Of a stretch of 64,000 nucleotides of DNA, positions 28,045-40,052 are shown in pieces. The position numbers and the translations under genes were made by a program. The first letter of the stretch is position 1, and each line of letters opens with the position of its first letter. Below the pieces are notes generated by a model that saw only the letters and a list, made by a program, of their open reading frames with translations, made no database searches and was not told the origin of the DNA. The DNA comes from Pseudacidobacterium ailaaui (GTDB taxonomy: Bacteria > Acidobacteriota > Terriglobia > Terriglobales > Acidobacteriaceae), in the NCBI RefSeq assembly GCF_000688455.1, contig NZ_JIAL01000001.1:2449001-2513000 (forward strand), written 5' to 3'.

Positions 28045-29676
28045 ATGAAATCCCTGCTTGAACGGCTTCGCTTACGCCGTCTTACCACGACTTTTACCAT
28101 TCTAGCTACACTCTCCGCCGGGATCATCATTGGTTCTGTCATGTCCCATGGGGTCCACGGACAGGAGACGAAGGTGGACAGCTCAGATGCAACTCCGCTG
28201 AAGATTCCTTCGCCACGCGATCTTTCCACGGACTTCACCCGGATTGCGAAGGAAGTAGGCCCCGCGGTGGTGAACATCAATACGGAGACTTTGCCGAAAG
28301 AGCAGCAGGGGCGCAATCTGCGGCGCTTCCACCGTATGCCGCAGAATCCGGATGATAATGACAACAACGACAACAATGACAATGATGACAACGGTGACCA
28401 GGGCGGGATGCAGGATTTCTTTAACCGCTTCTTCGGGATGGGCCCGGACTTTGGCCAGCCCGACGACCAGGCGCGGGAGGCGCTTGGTTCCGGCTTCATT
28501 GTTGACCCGAAGGGATACATCATCACCAATAATCACGTTGTGGAGAAGGCCGACCGCATCTATGTGAAACTGGCCAGCGATCCGGAAGGTGACCAGGGAC
28601 ATCCGGCCAAGGTGATTGGCACAGACAAGGCCACGGACCTTGCAGTCATCAAGATTGACGTCGACCATCCGCTGCCAACGGTCAAACTTGGCAATTCCGA
28701 TTCGGCCCAGGTAGGCGACTGGGTGATCGCCATCGGCAGTCCCTTTACCCTTCAACAGACGGTAACGGCGGGCATTATTTCTGCAAAAAACCGCAGCATT
28801 CAGGGCGGCCCGCAGGGACAATTCCAGCATTTCCTTCAAACCGATGCGGCCATCAACCCGGGAAATTCCGGCGGCCCTCTGGTGAACATGGCCGGAGAGG
28901 TGATCGGCGTGAATACGGCCATCTTTACGCAGTCTGCTGGTTACCAGGGAATTGGTTTTGCGATGCCTTCCAATACCGTGGTGAATGTTTATAACGCGCT
29001 GATCGGACCGGAACACCGAGTGGTACGTGGATCGATTGGCATCCGGTTCCAGCCCAATATTTCGAGCGCCGTGCAGCGTGTTTATGGCGTGAAGAACGGT
29101 GTCATTATCAGCGCAGTATCTCCTGGATTACCGGCCGATAAGGCGGGCCTGAAGACAGGGGACGTCATCGTCAGCGTGGATGGTCGTCCGGTGAAAGACG
29201 GAGATGATCTGGTGAACCAGATCACCGCACGGAAACCTGGAAGCACGGTACAGATTGGCTATCTCCGTGATGGTCAGCAACATACGGCCACCGTCTCGAT
29301 CATGGACTTTAACAAGATGGAGGCCATGTCGGGAGAAGCGGAGCAGGAAGGGCCCTCCGGTGGAAACGGCGGAGCGGATACATCGCAGAGTAAGCTGGGC
29401 ATTACGGTCAGCGACCTGCCGCAGAATGCTCCGGGTAACCTGCACGGTGTGCTGATACAGCGTGTGAAGCCCGGGTCTTTTGCTGACAATGTATTGCAGC
29501 TCTCCGGCGCGGAAGGACAGCTCATCACCTCTGTGAACAAGCAGCCGGTCCATAACAAAGCTGAGTTTAATGCCATTGTTTCCGGGCTGAAATCGGGACA
29601 GGATGTGGTCCTGAGCCTGGTCGATCCTCAGCGACCGAATGCAGGCAGCACACTGGTGGGCGGAACACTGCCGTAA
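28045..29676 (+). CDS. DegP/DegQ-like periplasmic serine protease with two PDZ domains
   Basis: A 543-residue HtrA protease for quality control of envelope proteins. An N-terminal hydrophobic segment (about 14-36) serves as signal or anchor. The trypsin-like domain has the complete triad H164 (ITNNHVV), D198 (ATDLAVIK) and S275 (NPGNSGGP). Two PDZ domains follow (about 325-425 and 440-540), with GVIISAVSPGLPADKAGLKTG in the first. Residues 103-119 are an almost pure Asp/Asn tract within the LA-loop position, which is unusual. The start is the ATG with GAGGTT upstream; a 28012 start would extend before the signal. A hairpin after the stop may terminate it. Confidence 0.88.
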   Translation: MKSLLERLRLRRLTTTFTILATLSAGIIIGSVMSHGVHGQETKVDSSDATPLKIPSPRDLSTDFTRIAKEVGPAVVNINTETLPKEQQGRNLRRFHRMPQNPDDNDNNDNNDNDDNGDQGGMQDFFNRFFGMGPDFGQPDDQAREALGSGFIVDPKGYIITNNHVVEKADRIYVKLASDPEGDQGHPAKVIGTDKATDLAVIKIDVDHPLPTVKLGNSDSAQVGDWVIAIGSPFTLQQTVTAGIISAKNRSIQGGPQGQFQHFLQTDAAINPGNSGGPLVNMAGEVIGVNTAIFTQSAGYQGIGFAMPSNTVVNVYNALIGPEHRVVRGSIGIRFQPNISSAVQRVYGVKNGVIISAVSPGLPADKAGLKTGDVIVSVDGRPVKDGDDLVNQITARKPGSTVQIGYLRDGQQHTATVSIMDFNKMEAMSGEAEQEGPSGGNGGADTSQSKLGITVSDLPQNAPGNLHGVLIQRVKPGSFADNVLQLSGAEGQLITSVNKQPVHNKAEFNAIVSGLKSGQDVVLSLVDPQRPNAGSTLVGGTLP

Positions 29677-29708
29677 CCGCGGGTGTTCCTTTGGGAACCA
29701 AACTGGCC

Positions 29709-29745
29709 AGGCATCCCAGAATACACGGGGTGCCTGTGCTGTTTT
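29709..29745 (+). terminator. Probable intrinsic terminator after the HtrA protease
   Basis: AGGCATCCC (29709-29717) pairs with GGGGTGCCT (29727-29735) through nine pairs including one wobble, with a nine-base loop. It is followed by GTGCTG and TTTT. The T run is short and displaced, so efficiency is uncertain. Confidence 0.5.
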
Positions 29746-29804
29746 ACTTGCAATGAAGCCGGTTCCCTTATAACCTCTCGGAAAGAACGCTTTTCAAAGT
29801 CCCT

Positions 29805-30305
29805 GTGCGAGGTTTTTCGTCCATGCTTTTTGTTCGAGCATGCCCAGCCATTTTTTTAACTGCGGTGTTGGTGGTAACGCCTGCATTTGCGGGGCGCAGT
29901 CATCGTGCAGCCACTTCAGGCCACAGCAAAAAGAGGCTTTCCCACAAGCACCAGGTCATTGGACAGCGTGGAATTGACAATGAGCGCGCAAGGGAGATCC
30001 AGGAAGCGCTGATCCGCGAAAAATATATGAGTGGCGAGCCTTCCGGCCAATGGGATGCAGAGACGGAGGCGGCCATGCAGAAATACCAGTCTGATCATGG
30101 CTGGCAAACAAAACTGGTCCCTGATTCTCGGGCCTTGATCAAGCTTGGCCTGGGACCAGACCACTCCGGTGCCCTGAATGCCTCCACTGCTGATCCGGCC
30201 AGTCCTGGAGTAAGTTCCGGGGCTGCACCCCAGTCCTCTGGACCTGTGACTCCCAGCGTGGCAGCAGCCAACACTCTGGCTTCGGCACATACCATCCGAG
30301 ACTGA
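29805..30305 (+). CDS. Exported peptidoglycan-binding-domain protein
   Basis: A protein of up to 166 residues with a signal peptide (ending near VTPAFAG) and a PG_binding_1-like helical domain (about 57-118). The pattern is REIQEAL, GQWDAETEAAMQKYQSDHGW and a final LIKLGLG. The C-terminal 45 residues are Ser/Pro/Ala-rich and look disordered. It probably attaches to the cell wall, but no hydrolase domain is present. The start is uncertain: a GTG at 29805 or the ATG at 29823, the latter opening straight into the hydrophobic segment. It is separated from the ATP synthase operon by 327 bases. Confidence 0.68.
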   Translation: MRGFSSMLFVRACPAIFLTAVLVVTPAFAGRSHRAATSGHSKKRLSHKHQVIGQRGIDNERAREIQEALIREKYMSGEPSGQWDAETEAAMQKYQSDHGWQTKLVPDSRALIKLGLGPDHSGALNASTADPASPGVSSGAAPQSSGPVTPSVAAANTLASAHTIRD

Positions 30306-30632
30306 CAGACAGGGTGGCCGTGGCGGGCCTGGTGCGGCCGGTTCGGGGGCCGTATGAGTCCCGGAGGGCCTGATCTTTTTCCCAAGATTGTTTCGGGGAA
30401 AGGTCCGGTCCGGTTTCCTAGCGCACTGGTTTTGCTTCAGAAAACGGTCACGGTGTGATACACCTAGAAAGTAGTGTCTTCTTCCACGTTGACACTTGAT
30501 TTTTCACTCTGTTACAACCTATACGTTCTGCAACACCCTCCAGAAAGTGAATCCCAGGCTGAACTGGCGCTTTGAAAGCTCGCCGAAGCCGAAGTGCAAG
30601 GCGCTGGAGGTGGTGTGGACGAGCTGTAGAAC
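30306..30632 (+). other. Non-coding 327-base stretch: ATP synthase operon leader
   Basis: No convincing coding sequence is present. The first 170 bases are GC-rich and hold only weak inverted repeats. A promoter (30489-30518) follows, then a leader of about 108 bases before the first ATP synthase gene. CACCCTCCAG near 30533 is largely complementary to CTGGAGGTGG near 30604, so the leader RNA may fold over the GGAGG stretch; this is a possible, not shown, translation control. Confidence 0.5.
30489..30518 (+). promoter_or_regulatory. Candidate sigma-70 promoter of the ATP synthase operon
   Basis: A perfect -35 TTGACA (30489-30494) is separated by 18 bases from a -10 TACAAC (30513-30518; four of six matches). 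The -10 is preceded by TG at 30510-30511, giving an extended -10. Transcription would start near 30525. Confidence 0.5.
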
Positions 30633-31100
30633 ATGGACGAGATACTGCGACAACTCGGGGATCTGGGCATTGGCTCCGTGCCGACGATGATTCTTTTTCT
30701 CCTGCTGGTGCTGGCCTATCGGTTTCTGGTGTATGGGCCGCTCACCAGGACACTGGCCGAACGCCGCGAGCGGACAAAGGGCGCCATTGAGCGTGCGCAG
30801 GCCGCCATTGCTGCTGCTGACGCCAAGACGCAGGAATATGAAGCAAAATTGCGGGCGGCGCGGGCCGATATTTTCCGGCACCGCGAGCAGCGCATCCAGC
30901 AATGGAACACGGAGCGCGACCATGCGCTGGCATCGGCGCGTCTTACCGCGCAGGAGCGGGTCCGCGCGGCACAGGCTTCGATGGCCCAGCAGGCGGCCGA
31001 AGCGCGTAAGCAGATTGAAGGCTCGACCGAACAGTTGGCCCAACAAATTCTTCAAGCCATTCTTCCAGCAGGTGTGGCTCCGGTGGAGAGTGTCCGTTGA
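30633..31100 (+). CDS. ATP synthase F0 subunit b' (short b-type)
   Basis: A 155-residue protein with one N-terminal helix (about 15-35, VPTMILFLLLVLAYRFLVYGPL) followed by a continuous amphipathic coiled coil (about 38-145). This is the layout of the F0 peripheral-stalk b subunit. Because a second b-type gene follows, the pair probably forms a heterodimeric stalk as in b/b' systems. Its TGA overlaps the TTG start of the next gene. It heads the operon b'-b-delta-alpha-gamma-beta-epsilon. Confidence 0.8.
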   Translation: MDEILRQLGDLGIGSVPTMILFLLLVLAYRFLVYGPLTRTLAERRERTKGAIERAQAAIAAADAKTQEYEAKLRAARADIFRHREQRIQQWNTERDHALASARLTAQERVRAAQASMAQQAAEARKQIEGSTEQLAQQILQAILPAGVAPVESVR

Positions 31101-31807
31101 AGCGTAGTTTCTGGCTGAAATCAGCAATATGGATGGCCGCGGTCCTGCTGGTGATTGCTCCGGCAATGCGTGCTTTTGCTCAAGAACCGGCGCAAGCGCA
31201 GCCTGCCACAACCAAGTACGAAAAGATGGATGCCCCAGAGACGAACAGCGAAGAAGAGGGCTATCGTCATTCAGCGGCCGTCCAGATGATTGCAAAGTGG
31301 CTGCACACGGACACGGAAACGGCCACGCAGATTTTTGAGGACTTCAATTCGGCGGTGCTGATTCTGGCCATTGCCGGATTTCTGATCAAAGTATTGCCGA
31401 AGGCCTTCCGTAAGCGCTCAGAGACCATCTCAAAAGAGCTGGCCGATGCACGCACGGCGACAGAGGAAGCCAGCAGACGGCTAAGTGAGGTCGAGGCGCG
31501 GCTGGCGAAACTCGACTCGGAAATTGATGCGATTCGCCGCCAGACCGAACGGGAGATTGAGGAAGACGAGAGGCGCATCAAAGCCCAGATCGAAGAAGAG
31601 CGCAAGCGAATCATTGAATCTGCGGAGCAGGAGATTCAGGCCTTCAGTGCGGCCGCGCAGCGCGAGCTGAAAAAGTTTGCCGCGGACCTGGCCGTGGAAC
31701 GGGCCTTGCAGCGCATCCATCTGGGTGCGGATGCCGATCGGATCCTGGTGCAGAACTTTACGGCTGAACTTGCCAGCACCCAGAACGGAAAAGGAGGGCA
31801 GAATTGA
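31097..31807 (+). CDS. atpF: ATP synthase F0 subunit b with N-terminal signal sequence
   Basis: A 236-residue b subunit, longer than the usual 155-170. Residues 1-28 look like a cleavable signal peptide (ending RAFAQ). About 55 polar residues follow, predicted outside the membrane. The membrane helix is at about 86-104 (AVLILAIAGFLIKVL). A long charged coiled coil runs from about 105 to 215 and reaches the F1 head. The start is a TTG overlapping the b' stop by three bases, and the stop TGA shares one base with the atpH ATG. The signal-plus-linker arrangement is atypical compared with E. coli AtpF. Confidence 0.82.
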   Translation: MKRSFWLKSAIWMAAVLLVIAPAMRAFAQEPAQAQPATTKYEKMDAPETNSEEEGYRHSAAVQMIAKWLHTDTETATQIFEDFNSAVLILAIAGFLIKVLPKAFRKRSETISKELADARTATEEASRRLSEVEARLAKLDSEIDAIRRQTEREIEEDERRIKAQIEEERKRIIESAEQEIQAFSAAAQRELKKFAADLAVERALQRIHLGADADRILVQNFTAELASTQNGKGGQN

Positions 31808-32343
31808 TGGCCTCCGTAGCGATCGCTTATGCGCGGGCATTCGCTGATGTGGTGATGGAGGCCCATCTGAATGCAGACGAGGTCCAGAAGCAATTGGACA
31901 ACTTCCTTGGAATCTGGTGGGAGAGCGATGATCTGCGCGAGGTCTTTCTGGATCCGTCATTTCCGGCTGACCAGAAGGTGGCGATTCTGGACAAGTTGAA
32001 TGAGCGGCTGGGGATGTCACAGCAGGTGAGGAACTTCCTGGCAGTCCTGATTCAGCATGATCGCATGGACGTTCTGGGCGAGATTCTCGATGAATATCGC
32101 AAGGAAACGGACCGTCGGCTGGGGATCTCTGAGATCCAGGTGACGACGGCGCGGGCCCTCGAAGCAGACGAGCGGAGGGGGATTGAGCAGCAGGTTGCTG
32201 TCATGACCGGGACCCGGGTGCGGGCACAGTATTTTGAAGACAAGTCGCTCCTGGGCGGGGTGGTCGTCCGCGTAGGCAGCACGGTGTATGACGGTTCAGT
32301 ACGCGGCCGGCTGGAACGCTTGAGGAAGCAGTTGGCGGGGTAG
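31807..32343 (+). CDS. atpH: ATP synthase subunit delta
   Basis: A 178-residue F1 delta subunit that links the peripheral stalk to the alpha crown. The N-terminal six-helix bundle begins SVAIAYARAFADVV. The C-terminal signature DKSLLGGVVVRVGSTVYDGSV with the closing RLERLRKQL is diagnostic. The ATG at 31807 shares its A with the preceding stop (TGATG); a TTG at 31804 is an alternative. Confidence 0.92.
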   Translation: MASVAIAYARAFADVVMEAHLNADEVQKQLDNFLGIWWESDDLREVFLDPSFPADQKVAILDKLNERLGMSQQVRNFLAVLIQHDRMDVLGEILDEYRKETDRRLGISEIQVTTARALEADERRGIEQQVAVMTGTRVRAQYFEDKSLLGGVVVRVGSTVYDGSVRGRLERLRKQLAG

Positions 32344-32418
32344 GATTCGTATCCCAGCCTTGGCCATGCAAAGGATGGGGATGCGCAAAAAGTTTTTGAG
32401 CTTTGGGAAAGAGAAGCA

Positions 32419-33963
32419 ATGGCGCTGATGAGAGCAGACGAGATTACGCAGCTCCTGAAGGAGCAGATCCAGAATTACGATGCAAAGGTCCGTGTGGATG
32501 AAGTGGGTACCGTCATTTCGCTGGGCGACGGCATTGCCCGTATTCATGGCCTGGACAAGGTCATGTATGGCGAGATGATTGAGTTTCCGCACGGCGTGTA
32601 TGGTCTGGCCATGAACCTGGAAGAGGAGCAGGTGGGCGCTGTGCTGATGGGCGACTACACCGAGATCCGCGAGGGCGACCAGGTCAAGCGCACAGGCAAG
32701 ATCCTGAGCGTGCCGGTGGGCGAGGCCCTGATTGGTCGTGTGGTCAATTCTCTGGGGCAGGCGATTGACGACAAAGGCCCCATCAACACGAGTGAAACGC
32801 TGCCGGTGGAGCGCATCGCCCCGGGGGTGATTGACCGCCAGTCGGTCCGCGAGCCGATGATGACCGGAATCAAGGCGATTGACAGCATGATTCCGATTGG
32901 CCGTGGGCAGCGCGAGCTGATCATCGGTGATCGCCAGACGGGCAAGACCGCGATTGCGCTGGACACCATTCTCAACAATGCGAAGAACGACCTGATCTGC
33001 ATCTACTGCGCGATTGGGCAGAAGCGCTCCTCGGTGGCGCAGGTAGTGCAGACGCTCACCGAATATGGCGCGATGGATTACACCATTGTCGTCGCTGCAA
33101 CGGCGTCTGAGCCTGCTCCGATGCTCTATCTTGCGCCGTATGCGGCATGCGCGATGGGTGAATATTTCCGCGACCGAGGCAAGCACGCACTGGTGATTTA
33201 TGACGATTTGTCAAAGCACGCGGCGGCCTATCGTGAAATTTCGCTGCTTTTGCGGCGTCCACCGGGCCGCGAGGCGTATCCGGGCGATGTGTTCTACCTC
33301 CACTCGCGTCTGCTGGAGCGCGCTGCCAAGCTGAGCAAGGAAAAGGGCGGCGGGTCACTGACGGCACTTCCGGTGATTGAGACACAGGCAGGGGACGTTT
33401 CGGCATATATTCCGACAAACGTGATTTCAATTACGGACGGGCAGATTTTTCTGGAAACCGACCTTTTCAACTCGGGCGTCCGTCCGGCGGTGAACGTGGG
33501 ACTTTCGGTTTCGCGCGTAGGCTTTTCAGCGGCGATGAAGGCCATCAAGCAGGTTGGCTCGACGCTGAAGCTGGACCTGGCGCAGTATCGCGAGCTGGCG
33601 GCGTTTTCGCAGTTCGGCAGCGACCTGGACAAGGTGACGCAGCAACAGCTTGCACGCGGTCAGCGCCTGACGGAATTGCTGAAGCAGCCGCAGTTCCAGC
33701 CGCTGACGGCCGAGCACCAGGTGGCGGTTCTGTTTGCTGGGACCCAGGGCCTGCTTGATGACGTGAAGGTAGAAGAGATCCGCGCGTTTGAAGAGGGTTT
33801 TCACAAATATCTGGATTCGGCGCAGACAGCGTTGCTTAAGGAGATCGGAGAGAAGAAGGCGCTCGATGATGATTTGCGGAACAAGCTGAAGGCCGCGATC
33901 CAAGAGTACAAGCAAAACTTCTTCGCCGAGCATGAGTCGGCGCAGGTTGTGGCCGCAAGGTAG
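32419..33963 (+). CDS. atpA: ATP synthase subunit alpha
   Basis: A 514-residue non-catalytic F1 nucleotide-binding subunit. The N-terminal beta-barrel contains [18 protein letters not shown]. The Walker A loop is GDRQTGKTA (about residues 172-180), and the family signature [13 protein letters not shown] follows (about 358). The length is typical. A GGGAAAGAGA ribosome-binding site precedes the ATG after a 75-base spacer, the largest gap in the operon. Confidence 0.96.
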   Translation: MALMRADEITQLLKEQIQNYDAKVRVDEVGTVISLGDGIARIHGLDKVMYGEMIEFPHGVYGLAMNLEEEQVGAVLMGDYTEIREGDQVKRTGKILSVPVGEALIGRVVNSLGQAIDDKGPINTSETLPVERIAPGVIDRQSVREPMMTGIKAIDSMIPIGRGQRELIIGDRQTGKTAIALDTILNNAKNDLICIYCAIGQKRSSVAQVVQTLTEYGAMDYTIVVAATASEPAPMLYLAPYAACAMGEYFRDRGKHALVIYDDLSKHAAAYREISLLLRRPPGREAYPGDVFYLHSRLLERAAKLSKEKGGGSLTALPVIETQAGDVSAYIPTNVISITDGQIFLETDLFNSGVRPAVNVGLSVSRVGFSAAMKAIKQVGSTLKLDLAQYRELAAFSQFGSDLDKVTQQQLARGQRLTELLKQPQFQPLTAEHQVAVLFAGTQGLLDDVKVEEIRAFEEGFHKYLDSAQTALLKEIGEKKALDDDLRNKLKAAIQEYKQNFFAEHESAQVVAAR

Positions 33964-33968
33964 CAGGA

Positions 33969-36516
<2,548 letters not shown>

Positions 36517-36520
36517 GACC

Positions 36521-36937
36521 ATGGCGAACCAACTGCACATCCGGCTTGTCACTCCGGACCGCGTTCTGGTGGATTCCACCGCCGACGCAGTCGAGCTTCC
36601 TGCGCGCAACGGCTATATGGAGGCGCTCTTTGGCCACGCTCCACTGCTTTCTGAATTGGGTGCGGGCGAAGTGCGTACACACGGCGGCCGCGCGGGAGAG
36701 CAGCGCTATTTTGTAAGCTGGGGTTTTGTGGAAGTGCTTCCGGACCGCGTGACGGTGCTGGCTGAAACCGCCCTGAAGCCGGAAGAGATCAACGCAAGCG
36801 AGGCGCAACAGGAGCTGGATCGCGGCCAGAAACTTTGGAGCGAGGCCGGCGATGACGCCGAAAAATACGAAGAAGCCAATCAGGTAATCGAAGGGGCCGA
36901 GGCGAAGCTGGCGAGCGCAGGACAGCGGTCTTCCTGA
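36521..36937 (+). CDS. atpC: ATP synthase subunit epsilon
   Basis: A 138-residue F1 epsilon subunit. The N-terminal beta-sandwich (about 4-85) holds LHIRLVTPDRVLVDSTADAV and the family's GYMEALFGHAPLLSELGAGEV. The C-terminal helical hairpin (about 90-135) is present, acidic and Glu/Ala-rich; in other bacteria this part can inhibit ATP hydrolysis. It ends the operon. No a (atpB) or c (atpE) gene occurs before or after it. Confidence 0.92.
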   Translation: MANQLHIRLVTPDRVLVDSTADAVELPARNGYMEALFGHAPLLSELGAGEVRTHGGRAGEQRYFVSWGFVEVLPDRVTVLAETALKPEEINASEAQQELDRGQKLWSEAGDDAEKYEEANQVIEGAEAKLASAGQRSS

Positions 36938-37062
36938 AGTCCATAGCGGAATCGTCCTGAAACCTATCATTTCTTCTGCTGAATCAGGGGCAAGGGAACT
37001 TTCTTGCGATTTTCTTGCGTCCCGTCTTCAGGCCCATCGTGTATCTTGGTCCATGGCAAAAG

Positions 37063-37779
37063 ATGCGTGTGGAAGCAGCAGCATTGTCAGATGTAGGCCG
37101 TCTTCGCTCGGTCAACGAAGATGCCTACGGCCTTCTGCCACAGGCGAATTTCTTTGTCGTGTGTGATGGGATGGGTGGGGCCGCTGCGGGTGAAGTGGCC
37201 AGCCAGACCGCGGTTGTGGCCGCCCTGGAAGAGACGGAAAGCCGGAAAGAAAAAGGTCCCGACGAACTTCTGAAAGCCATCGTCGCCACAGCCAATCAAC
37301 GCATTTTTGCTCATTCGCTACAGGACCCTTCTTTACACGGAATGGGCACGACGCTGGTTGCGCTCCTGGTTTGTGATGAACAGGTCTGGATCGCGCACGT
37401 GGGCGACAGCCGTTGTTACCGCTTTCGTGCCGGACATCTGGAACGATTGACACAGGACCATTCACTCGTGGGGGAACAGGTACGGATCGGGCAGCTTACG
37501 GCTGCTGAAGCCGAACGCTCTCCTCTTCGCCATGTGATTACGCGAGCGGTAGGGACGCAGGAAAGGGTTGTTGCGGACATTGCCCAGCTTTCGGTGCAGC
37601 CGGAAGATCTGTTTCTCCTGTGTTCCGATGGGTTGACGAAGGAAGTTTCCGAGCCAAAAATTGCGGAGGTCCTCTTGCAGGAGGGAGATTTACGGCTTCT
37701 TTGTCAGCGATTGATTGATGAGGCGAATGCAGCCGGCGGGGAAGACAATATTACCGTGGTCCTGGTGCAGGTGAAGTAG
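37063..37779 (+). CDS. PP2C-type serine/threonine protein phosphatase
   Basis: A 238-residue metal-dependent phosphatase of the PPM/Stp family. The metal-binding blocks are all present: SDVGRLRSVNEDA at the N-terminus, VVCDGMGGAAAGE (about 32-44), HVGDSRCYR (about 113-121), LLCSDGLTKEV (about 185-195) and GGEDNITVVLV at the end. I chose the ATG at 37063 because the family normally begins a few residues before the SDVG block; an earlier start at 37015 adds non-family residues. No partner kinase gene is adjacent. Confidence 0.88.
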   Translation: MRVEAAALSDVGRLRSVNEDAYGLLPQANFFVVCDGMGGAAAGEVASQTAVVAALEETESRKEKGPDELLKAIVATANQRIFAHSLQDPSLHGMGTTLVALLVCDEQVWIAHVGDSRCYRFRAGHLERLTQDHSLVGEQVRIGQLTAAEAERSPLRHVITRAVGTQERVVADIAQLSVQPEDLFLLCSDGLTKEVSEPKIAEVLLQEGDLRLLCQRLIDEANAAGGEDNITVVLVQVK

Positions 37780-37844
37780 CCTGCTGACTCGCTGCCACCC
37801 TGACTTGCCTGATACACTCATCTGTTTTGCTTGAGGTGATGCGA

Positions 37845-38699
37845 ATGAGTGAAATCAGAAGAGTAGGTGTTCTTGGCGCCGGGACCATGGGTAACGGAAT
37901 TGCACATGTCTTTGCGCGCAGCGGACTGGAGGTCTGGTTGTGTGACATTGAGCAGCGATTTCTCGACCGCGGTCTGGAGACCATCCAAAGGAACCTTGAA
38001 CGCGAGGCGGCGAAACAAAAAATTTCCGCCGAAGAAGCTGCAGCAGCGATGGCACGCATTCAGGGAACGCTCGACCGGAAATCATTGGCAGAATGTGATT
38101 TTGTGATTGAAGCTGCCACGGAAAAATTTGAGGTCAAGCGCCAACTCTTTACCGAGCTTGACACACTGCTTCCCAAGCACGTGATTCTGGCCTCTAATAC
38201 TTCTTCCATTTCCATCACGAAACTTGCCGCCCTGACCAAGCGCCCGGAGCAAGTCATCGGAATGCACTTCTTTAATCCGGTCCCGGTGATGAAACTGGTC
38301 GAGGTGATTCGTGGACTGGCGACTTCGCGGACAACCTACGAAAGTGTAAAGGCGCTGGCAGAAAAGCTGGGAAAAACCCCGGTGGAAGTGAATGATGCTC
38401 CGGGGTTTGTGTCGAATCGTGTGCTCATGCCGCTGCTGAATGAGGCGATGTATGCGGTGATGGAGGGTGTGGCCACTCCTGAGGCCGTGGATGAGGTCTT
38501 TAAGCTGGGCATGGCCCACCCCATGGGGCCTTTGACGCTGGCCGATTTTATCGGACTGGACGTCTGCCTGGACATTATGCGTGTGCTGCATGAAGGGCTT
38601 GGAGACCCAAAATATCGACCGTGTCCGTTGTTGATAAAAATGGTGGATGCGGGCTGGCTGGGCCGCAAAAGCGGCAGAGGATTTTATCGGTATCAATGA
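37845..38699 (+). CDS. 3-hydroxyacyl-CoA (3-hydroxybutyryl-CoA) dehydrogenase
   Basis: A 284-residue NAD(P)-dependent dehydrogenase of beta-oxidation or butyrate metabolism. The Rossmann loop is [19 protein letters not shown] (about 8-26). The catalytic serine/histidine region has [13 protein letters not shown] and [16 protein letters not shown]. The C-terminal dimer domain starts [19 protein letters not shown] and ends [16 protein letters not shown] lies five to six bases before the ATG at 37845. It is monocistronic and followed by a hairpin terminator. Single-domain size argues for a 3-hydroxybutyryl-CoA dehydrogenase rather than a fused FadB. Confidence 0.88.
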   Translation: MSEIRRVGVLGAGTMGNGIAHVFARSGLEVWLCDIEQRFLDRGLETIQRNLEREAAKQKISAEEAAAAMARIQGTLDRKSLAECDFVIEAATEKFEVKRQLFTELDTLLPKHVILASNTSSISITKLAALTKRPEQVIGMHFFNPVPVMKLVEVIRGLATSRTTYESVKALAEKLGKTPVEVNDAPGFVSNRVLMPLLNEAMYAVMEGVATPEAVDEVFKLGMAHPMGPLTLADFIGLDVCLDIMRVLHEGLGDPKYRPCPLLIKMVDAGWLGRKSGRGFYRYQ

Positions 38700-38704
38700 T
38701 GAAG

Positions 38705-38727
38705 GAAGGCCAGGGGCCTTCTGTTTT
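38705..38727 (+). terminator. Intrinsic terminator after the hydroxyacyl-CoA dehydrogenase
   Basis: GAAGGCC (38705-38711) and GGCCTTC (38715-38721) form a perfect 7-bp stem with a 3-base loop, followed by TG and four T residues. It lies five bases after the stop codon. Confidence 0.7.
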
Positions 38728-38773
38728 ATGACCGGCGAGGAGCTGGCCATTTCTCACAATGCCATATTTCGAA

Positions 38774-39949
38774 TCAATGGTGTTTTCGCCGGGCGCCGGT
38801 GTGTGCAGGGTGTCGCCGGCCCATCTTATGCTCTTTCGCAGGCGCTGGAGTCGATGTCTGCTGCGGAGCAGGCAAAGCTCCTTGGGGAGCGGCAGGCTCA
38901 ATTTTGCGGACGATGACCCCTTCCAGGCGATAGCCTAGTTCTTCTGTGTGCGCCGGATGCGAAGCCCCGGTGGAAGGATCGATGGCGATCGAATCGTCCG
39001 AAGCGACTCGGAAGAAAAAGACCGGGACCCTGCCGATTTTGTCGAAAGATTGTGTGCCAACGCGCACGGGGAGGTATCCCTGAATGTTGCGCTGCCGGAA
39101 GGCCGTTTCATAACGGTGTTTTTTTGTATTCCAGGTAAAGACGCGCACCTGGTCAAAATCATAAGGAAGGCCATCTTTATAGGGCCCCAGCACGGTCACG
39201 TATTCGGGGACCTTGCCTTCAGGAAAATTGGCAGCCTCGGGATCGTAAACGGTTGTCAAAGGGTAGGCCCCGACCATGCGCTGGCCTTCCGCGTAGCCAG
39301 CAATGGCGTCGGGGACATCAATATCAAGCCGGCGCGAAAGCGTCCATCCCACCCTTCCCTGCGCATCACGAACGAGCCACCAGTCTTCCATCGGGGGCGC
39401 TTCCGGTGCTGATGCGGCCTGTTTGTCCTTCCTGGATTGGTCAGCTTTGCCGTTGGCTTTTGCAACAGGCAGAGGGAGGGCCTGAGGCGGCACCGGTTTT
39501 GGTACAGAGGCCCGGACGAGCATTTGCAGCTTATCATTTTCGGGAAGGAGGTAAAAACGGGCCTCCTGTCGGCCTGGTTTCAGGTGAAGATAAAGATCAT
39601 CGCGCAGCGTGGCAGTGGCGATGACCGGATCATTCTGATGCTGTTTTTGAAGGTTGAGAAACTGCTGAAAAGTGTCCTGATCAATGACTCCATGTTCTTC
39701 GATCCAACCGATTTCTCCCTTGTCTGTTTTTACCTTCAGGAAGCGGCGTGAACGCTCCAGAACTTCCAGCCGCTGTCCGTTTGTGACATTGGCCACCCGG
39801 TTGGAGACTGCGGCGATGCGGTCGCGCAGAAAAGTCTCTTTTGCGACGACATAAACATATTCCCGGGGTGGTTTTGGACGGAAGCGGCCACATCCTGAGA
39901 GAACCAACACAACAAGGAGCGATACAGAAAAAATCCGGCGTAAAGACAT
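38774..39949 (-). CDS. Lipoprotein with SH3-like domain, function unknown
   Basis: A 391-residue protein with a lipobox LSGC (Cys about residue 20). Residues about 32-85 form a bacterial SH3-like domain: YVVAKETFLRDR and ANVTNGQRLEVLERSRRFLKVKT, ending GEIGWIEEHGV. A second one seems to lie at about 115-215, interrupted by a Pro/Lys/Ala-rich linker and resuming WWLVRDAQGRVGWTLSRRLDI. The C-terminal tail is Pro/Ala- then His/Arg-rich. SH3-like domains commonly bind cell-wall peptides, so envelope anchoring is plausible. No enzymatic domain is seen. Confidence 0.68.
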   Translation of the reverse strand: MSLRRIFSVSLLVVLVLSGCGRFRPKPPREYVYVVAKETFLRDRIAAVSNRVANVTNGQRLEVLERSRRFLKVKTDKGEIGWIEEHGVIDQDTFQQFLNLQKQHQNDPVIATATLRDDLYLHLKPGRQEARFYLLPENDKLQMLVRASVPKPVPPQALPLPVAKANGKADQSRKDKQAASAPEAPPMEDWWLVRDAQGRVGWTLSRRLDIDVPDAIAGYAEGQRMVGAYPLTTVYDPEAANFPEGKVPEYVTVLGPYKDGLPYDFDQVRVFTWNTKKHRYETAFRQRNIQGYLPVRVGTQSFDKIGRVPVFFFRVASDDSIAIDPSTGASHPAHTEELGYRLEGVIVRKIEPAAPQGALPAPQQTSTPAPAKEHKMGRRHPAHTGARRKHH

Positions 39950-40052
39950 GGAGAAAAGAACGAAAGCGCAGGTAAAGGCGCACTTCCGCTATTGATTTGA
40001 GCATAGCATCGAAACATGCCTTAAGCGACGGAAGGATGCGTAAGAGGGCATT

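Noticed and set aside
30496-30690. A 64-residue frame in the ATP synthase leader
   Set aside because: It begins before the proposed transcription start, overlaps the b' gene and has no motif.
38647-38916. An 89-residue frame across the terminator and the end of the SH3-like lipoprotein gene
   Set aside because: It runs through an intrinsic terminator and overlaps two real genes in other frames, with no ribosome-binding site.
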